Shown here: positions 60,608-64,000 of the stretch, in pieces
Numbering within the stretch: position 1 is the stretch's first letter
Layout of the letters: every line of letters begins with the position of its first letter
From: Empedobacter stercoris
GTDB lineage: Bacteria > Bacteroidota > Bacteroidia > Flavobacteriales > Weeksellaceae
Direction: 5' to 3' (one strand)
Assembly: GCF_965137335.1 (NCBI RefSeq)
Contig: NZ_CBCRZD010000012.1
Length of the DNA stretch: 64,000 nucleotides
Translations under genes and position numbers: made by a program
Notes under the pieces: model-generated
What the model saw: only the letters and a program-made list of their open reading frames with translations
What the model was told of the DNA's origin: nothing
Database searches by the model: none

Positions 60608-61888
60608 ATGAATACAGCAGAAATATTCGAACAATTTCTAAAATCGAAAAACGTTACGACAGATACACGTAACATCTCAAAAGATTGTATCTTTTTTGCT
60701 TTAAAAGGGGCAAATTTCAACGGAAATACATTTGCACAAGAAGCTATAAATCAAGGTGCAATGTTGGCAATTGTAGATGAAAAAGAATATGAAAATAACA
60801 GTCAAAATATTTTTTTAGTTCACAATGCTTTAGAAACTCTACAAGACTTAGCAAGAATGTACCGAAAACACCTTCAAATTCCATTTATTGGTTTAACAGG
60901 TTCTAATGGAAAAACAACAACAAAAGAATTAATTTCGGCTGTTTTGAAGGAAAAATTTAAAACGCATTATACATTCGGAAATTTGAATAACCACATTGGT
61001 GTTCCTTTAACGATATTATCTATTCCAGAAGATACAGAAATCGCTGTAATTGAAATGGGTGCAAATCATCAAAAGGAAATAGAATTGTTAGCCTCTATTT
61101 CTCAACCTGATTTCGGTTATATCACCAACTTTGGAAAAGCTCATTTAGAAGGTTTCGGTGGAATTGAAGGCGTGATTAAAGGAAAATCTGAATTGTATGA
61201 TTTTCTTAGAGCAAATAAAAAAACTGCATTTGTCAATTATAACGATCCTATTCAAGTAGAAAAAACTGCCGATATTAACCGAATCACTTTTTCTGATCAG
61301 AATAATACAGATGTACAAATCGAATTAATCGAAAACAAAACGGAATACCTTGCTGTTAAATACAAAAATTTAGATATTCATTCTCATTTGACTGGAAATT
61401 ATAATTTTAGTAACATTTCATGTGCGATTGCTATTGGTCAATATTTTGGAATAGATGCTGAATCAATCAAAAATGGAATCGAAAATTACTTTCCTTCAAA
61501 TAATCGTTCGCAAATTATCAATAAAGAAAATTATAAAATTGTGATGGATGCTTATAATGCAAATCCAAGTAGTATGGAAGCTTCACTCAATAATTTTGTC
61601 AAATTTGAAGGTTCTAAAACAATTATAATTGGTGATATGTTCGAGCTTGGTGATGAAGCTAAGACAGAACATCAACGTGTTTTAGACTTGGCTGAACGTT
61701 TAAATTTTGATCAAATCTTTATTTTAGGACATCATTTTTCTGAAACAATTACAACAAATCCGAACGTTAAAAAATTTGAAGATCGCAAAGCTTTCGAAAA
61801 ATACTTGATTGATAATCCTATTAAAACTAAAAATATTTTAATAAAAGGCTCTCATGGCATGAGACTTGACTTACTTGAGAATATCTAA
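60608..61888 (+). CDS. murF: UDP-MurNAc-tripeptide:D-Ala-D-Ala ligase
   Basis: Adds D-Ala-D-Ala to the UDP-MurNAc-tripeptide in peptidoglycan synthesis, using ATP. It is 426 aa, full length. The ATP-binding loop is GSNGKTTT (98-105), followed by EMGANHQKEI, NFGKAHLEGFGG and DAYNANPSSMEASL, all Mur-ligase motifs. Confidence 0.96.
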   Translation: MNTAEIFEQFLKSKNVTTDTRNISKDCIFFALKGANFNGNTFAQEAINQGAMLAIVDEKEYENNSQNIFLVHNALETLQDLARMYRKHLQIPFIGLTGSNGKTTTKELISAVLKEKFKTHYTFGNLNNHIGVPLTILSIPEDTEIAVIEMGANHQKEIELLASISQPDFGYITNFGKAHLEGFGGIEGVIKGKSELYDFLRANKKTAFVNYNDPIQVEKTADINRITFSDQNNTDVQIELIENKTEYLAVKYKNLDIHSHLTGNYNFSNISCAIAIGQYFGIDAESIKNGIENYFPSNNRSQIINKENYKIVMDAYNANPSSMEASLNNFVKFEGSKTIIIGDMFELGDEAKTEHQRVLDLAERLNFDQIFILGHHFSETITTNPNVKKFEDRKAFEKYLIDNPIKTKNILIKGSHGMRLDLLENI

Positions 61889-61907
61889 TTGTAAAATGCT
61901 ACTACCT

Positions 61908-62423
61908 ATGTATAAATCAATCATCATTTCCTTCATTTTATCATTGTCTTATGTTCATTCACAAAGCATTATTGATTGGAATAAAAATGAAAGATTGAAA
62001 TACGAAAACTTTAAAAAGAAGCCTTTTCAAACAAAAATACCACAAGGTTTTCTTGATTTGAAATTAGGATGGCAAATTGCTGAAACGGATGGAGAAATTC
62101 CGAAAGTAAAAGTTTTTAATCGTTTTGATGAAATTAATTCTTGGATTTCGATAAAACATGTAGGAATTTTAAATGAAATGCAATTACAATTTGATCTTTC
62201 TGAGCTATACGCCCGAAAAATAAGAAAAGACTTTGAAGAACTTCAAGCTAAAAAAGTAATGGATAAAAATTCTTATCGTTCAAAATTTTTATTAAACTCT
62301 AACAATTTAAAAAAAAGATTAAAATCTATGGCTAGTGTTTCTATTAATCAACCAGATTTATATAATTTATTAAACAAGCAAATTCAGGATTCTTTATTCA
62401 TCTATAAGTCTTATTCGAATTAG
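61908..62423 (+). CDS. Secreted hypothetical protein
   Basis: A 171-aa protein with an N-terminal signal peptide (MYKSIIISFILSLSYVHSQS) and a lysine-rich mature part with several aromatic residues. I do not recognise a family. I chose the ATG at 61908 because it directly precedes the signal peptide; the frame is open further upstream and overlaps the end of murF by 23 bases. It lies on the murF strand and could be cotranscribed. Confidence 0.6.
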   Translation: MYKSIIISFILSLSYVHSQSIIDWNKNERLKYENFKKKPFQTKIPQGFLDLKLGWQIAETDGEIPKVKVFNRFDEINSWISIKHVGILNEMQLQFDLSELYARKIRKDFEELQAKKVMDKNSYRSKFLLNSNNLKKRLKSMASVSINQPDLYNLLNKQIQDSLFIYKSYSN

Positions 62424-62515
62424 CTTAATAGCTTGATGTTAACCTTTTAATAAAATATAATTAAAAGAGTAAAGCTATTTTTTTGTAACTTAACTCTCTT
62501 TTTAAATCATTCAAT

Positions 62516-63619
62516 ATGAAAAAAATAGTTTTACAATTTAGTCTTTTTTTAGTTGGAACAAATCTTTTCGCTCAAGCTCCTGCTAATTATTATGACAATG
62601 CAACTGGTAGTGGTTATGCATTAAAAACGCAATTATATAACATTATAAAAGGACATAACACAAAAAGTTATGATGCTTTGAAAGGATTATATCGTCAAAC
62701 AGATTCTGATAATGGTTTTCAAGATAAATATTACGAAAAAGACAATACAATTTTAGATATTTATTCAGAAAATGCTTCAGGAAAAGATCCTTACAATTAT
62801 ATTCCAGGTCAGAAAGAATGTGGAAATTATGTAAATGAAAGTGATTGTTACAACAGAGAACACTTAATTCCTCAAAGTGTTTTTAGCAAGAACTCTCCTA
62901 TGGTATCAGATCCATTACACATTTGGCCAACAGATGGTAAAGTAAATGGAATGAGAAACAACTTTCCTCATGGAGTTGTAGCTTCAGCCACTTTTACTTC
63001 TAAAAATGGTTCGAAATTAGGGAATAATCTAAATTCTGGTTATTCATACGGATATTCTGGTACAGTTTTCGAACCGATAGATGAATTTAAGGGAGATATC
63101 GCTCGTGCTTATTTTTATTTCGCAACACGATACGAAGGAAATGGCATTCAGAATTGGAAATATGCGATGTTCAATGGATCAAAAGATAAAGTTTTCACAG
63201 ATACTTTCTTAAAAATATTAATAACTTGGCATTTAAATGATCCAGTTTCTGATCGTGAAAAAGACATTAATAATATTGTGTACAGGTACCAAAAAAATAG
63301 AAATCCTTATGTAGACCATCCAGAATTTGTAGAAAAAGTTTGGGGATATAACTTAGGAACAGGAGATTTTGAATACCAAAAACGTGATGATATCTCGGTT
63401 TATAATAAAACAACTCGTTCTGTAATTATTAAACTTGAAAATAATGCAAAATCAATTCAAAAAATTTCGGTTTTTAATTTTAATGGGCAATTAATTAATG
63501 AAATTCAAAACACTTCTAATCAAAAAGAAATTGAAGTAAATTTTAAAAATCCAGGAGTTTATATAATTAAAGTAGTTGGATCACAAATGGAAATTAACAA
63601 ACGAGTTGTAATCAAATAA
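62516..63619 (+). CDS. Secreted endonuclease I with C-terminal type IX sorting domain
   Basis: An exported nuclease of 367 aa. A signal peptide (1-20, TNLFAQ) precedes the endonuclease I domain (His-Me finger); His116 in NREHLIPQSVF is the catalytic motif, with DPLHIWPTDGKVNGMRNNFPHG continuing the active site. The last 80 residues (SIQKISVFNFNGQLINEI ... NPGVYIIKVVGSQ) match a type A sorting domain, so it should be exported by the type IX machinery and processed by PorU. It probably degrades extracellular DNA. Confidence 0.92.
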   Translation: MKKIVLQFSLFLVGTNLFAQAPANYYDNATGSGYALKTQLYNIIKGHNTKSYDALKGLYRQTDSDNGFQDKYYEKDNTILDIYSENASGKDPYNYIPGQKECGNYVNESDCYNREHLIPQSVFSKNSPMVSDPLHIWPTDGKVNGMRNNFPHGVVASATFTSKNGSKLGNNLNSGYSYGYSGTVFEPIDEFKGDIARAYFYFATRYEGNGIQNWKYAMFNGSKDKVFTDTFLKILITWHLNDPVSDREKDINNIVYRYQKNRNPYVDHPEFVEKVWGYNLGTGDFEYQKRDDISVYNKTTRSVIIKLENNAKSIQKISVFNFNGQLINEIQNTSNQKEIEVNFKNPGVYIIKVVGSQMEINKRVVIK

Positions 63620-63644
63620 CAAAACAGTCAAACGTTCAACATAC

Positions 63645-63676
63645 AAATCCTTCGCAGAAAAAGTGAAGGATTTTTT
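63645..63676 (+). terminator. Rho-independent terminator after the nuclease gene
   Basis: AATCCTTC (63646-63653) and GAAGGATT (63665-63672) close a hairpin that ends in a T-run. The following 190 bases up to the transposase fragment contain no gene I can support. Confidence 0.75.
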
Positions 63677-63865
63677 AATAATTGAAAAATATGAATTAAT
63701 CTTTTATTTTTATTATACCAAAATCAGAAGTTCTACATTACTTGTATATTGTTTTATAACAAATAAAATAGATTTGAATGGATTAGAACAATAGCGTCCT
63801 AAATAAATTTAGGGCATAAAATATCCACCCACTTTAGTAGGATACAAGCTATAGTTGGACAAAAT

Positions 63866-64000
63866 TTAAAATAGAACCCCTTGTTCCAATTTTGGAGGAG
63901 GTTTTTCTACTTCCTTTAGTGGATTATCAAGCCATTTTTGTAATTCAATCTTCACAAAAAGATTTAGTCTTATAAAAGCGACTAAATTGGATAAATGCCA
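63866..64000 (-). mobile_element. IS4-family transposase, C-terminal fragment (cut by window edge)
   Basis: The last 44 codons of a minus-strand ORF read WHLSNLVAFIRLNLFVKIEL, then QKWLDNPLKEV, then PPPKLEQGVLF and a stop at 63866-63868. This tail is typical of IS4-type transposases in Bacteroidota. Past its stop, CCTAAATAAATTTAGG (63797-63812) is a small dyad that may lie near the insertion-sequence end. Only this end is visible, so the element's left or right boundary cannot be drawn. Confidence 0.7.

Noticed and set aside
1..64000. CRISPR arrays, prophage or defence systems
   Set aside because: No regularly spaced repeats of CRISPR type, no phage structural genes, integrase or recognised defence gene cluster were found.

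Overview
The window looks like chromosomal DNA from an AT-rich member of the class Flavobacteriia (Bacteroidota). The evidence is the type IX secretion / gliding genes porV, porU and gldJ, a methionine synthase split into two proteins, TonB-dependent receptor biology, very few Shine-Dalgarno sequences, and many promoters of the Bacteroidota type (TTTG-N19..21-TAnnTTTG). A Weeksellaceae-like genus such as Empedobacter would fit, but that is only an impression from gene content and base composition. Apart from a transposase fragment at the right edge, the window is ordinary core genome and not a mobile island.

Layout. 1-4.8 kb: an exported catalase (cut by the left edge), a 54-residue ORF, recG and two thioredoxin-fold proteins. 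4.8-10.6 kb: DUF1697, a frameshifted TMEM175-type channel, a pair of related small membrane proteins, an HMA metallochaperone, a uracil permease, an FNR/2Fe-2S reductase and mgsA. 10.6-15.1 kb: a DUF3592 protein, an Rrf2 regulator with a Rossmann reductase, a Crp/Fnr regulator divergent from them, DUF4241, and a frameshifted lipoprotein. 15.1-25.3 kb: dsbD and tilS, a second Rrf2 regulator, aldehyde dehydrogenase, a LysE-type exporter, valS, a secreted protein and DUF1573. 25.3-30.3 kb: a DtxR/MntR-type regulator coupled to a large membrane protein, divergent from a TonB receptor and a secreted thioredoxin-like protein, with operator-like palindromes between them.

30.3-37.1 kb is a methionine regulon. 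hom and the split metH face away from each other, each behind its own SAM-I riboswitch, and metF follows metH after a structured repeat. 37.1-47.2 kb: a J-domain/KTSC protein, pdxH, YqgE, a degenerate class IV aminotransferase homologue, tRNA-Met, DUF6515, a nucleoid-associated protein, DUF2200, pepE, a NatAB-like ABC exporter and an alkyltransferase-like protein. 47.2-52.8 kb: a cold-shock protein, hemW-murI, rocD, OsmC and pirin. 52.8-63.7 kb: porV-porU divergent from gldJ, a GNAT protein, murF, a small secreted protein, and an endonuclease I whose C-terminus looks like a type IX sorting domain, so it is a likely client of the PorU/PorV machinery encoded nearby. The window ends in the C-terminus of an IS4-type transposase.

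No wholly new multi-gene system (CRISPR, prophage, defence island) is visible. The observations most worth a second look are: the DtxR-like operators shared with a TonB receptor whose only two cysteines form a CxxC next to a CxxC thioredoxin partner; the back-to-back SAM-I riboswitches with a Fur-box-like palindrome between them; the paralogous membrane-protein pair at 6.1-7.2 kb; and the class IV aminotransferase homologue that lacks its PLP lysine.
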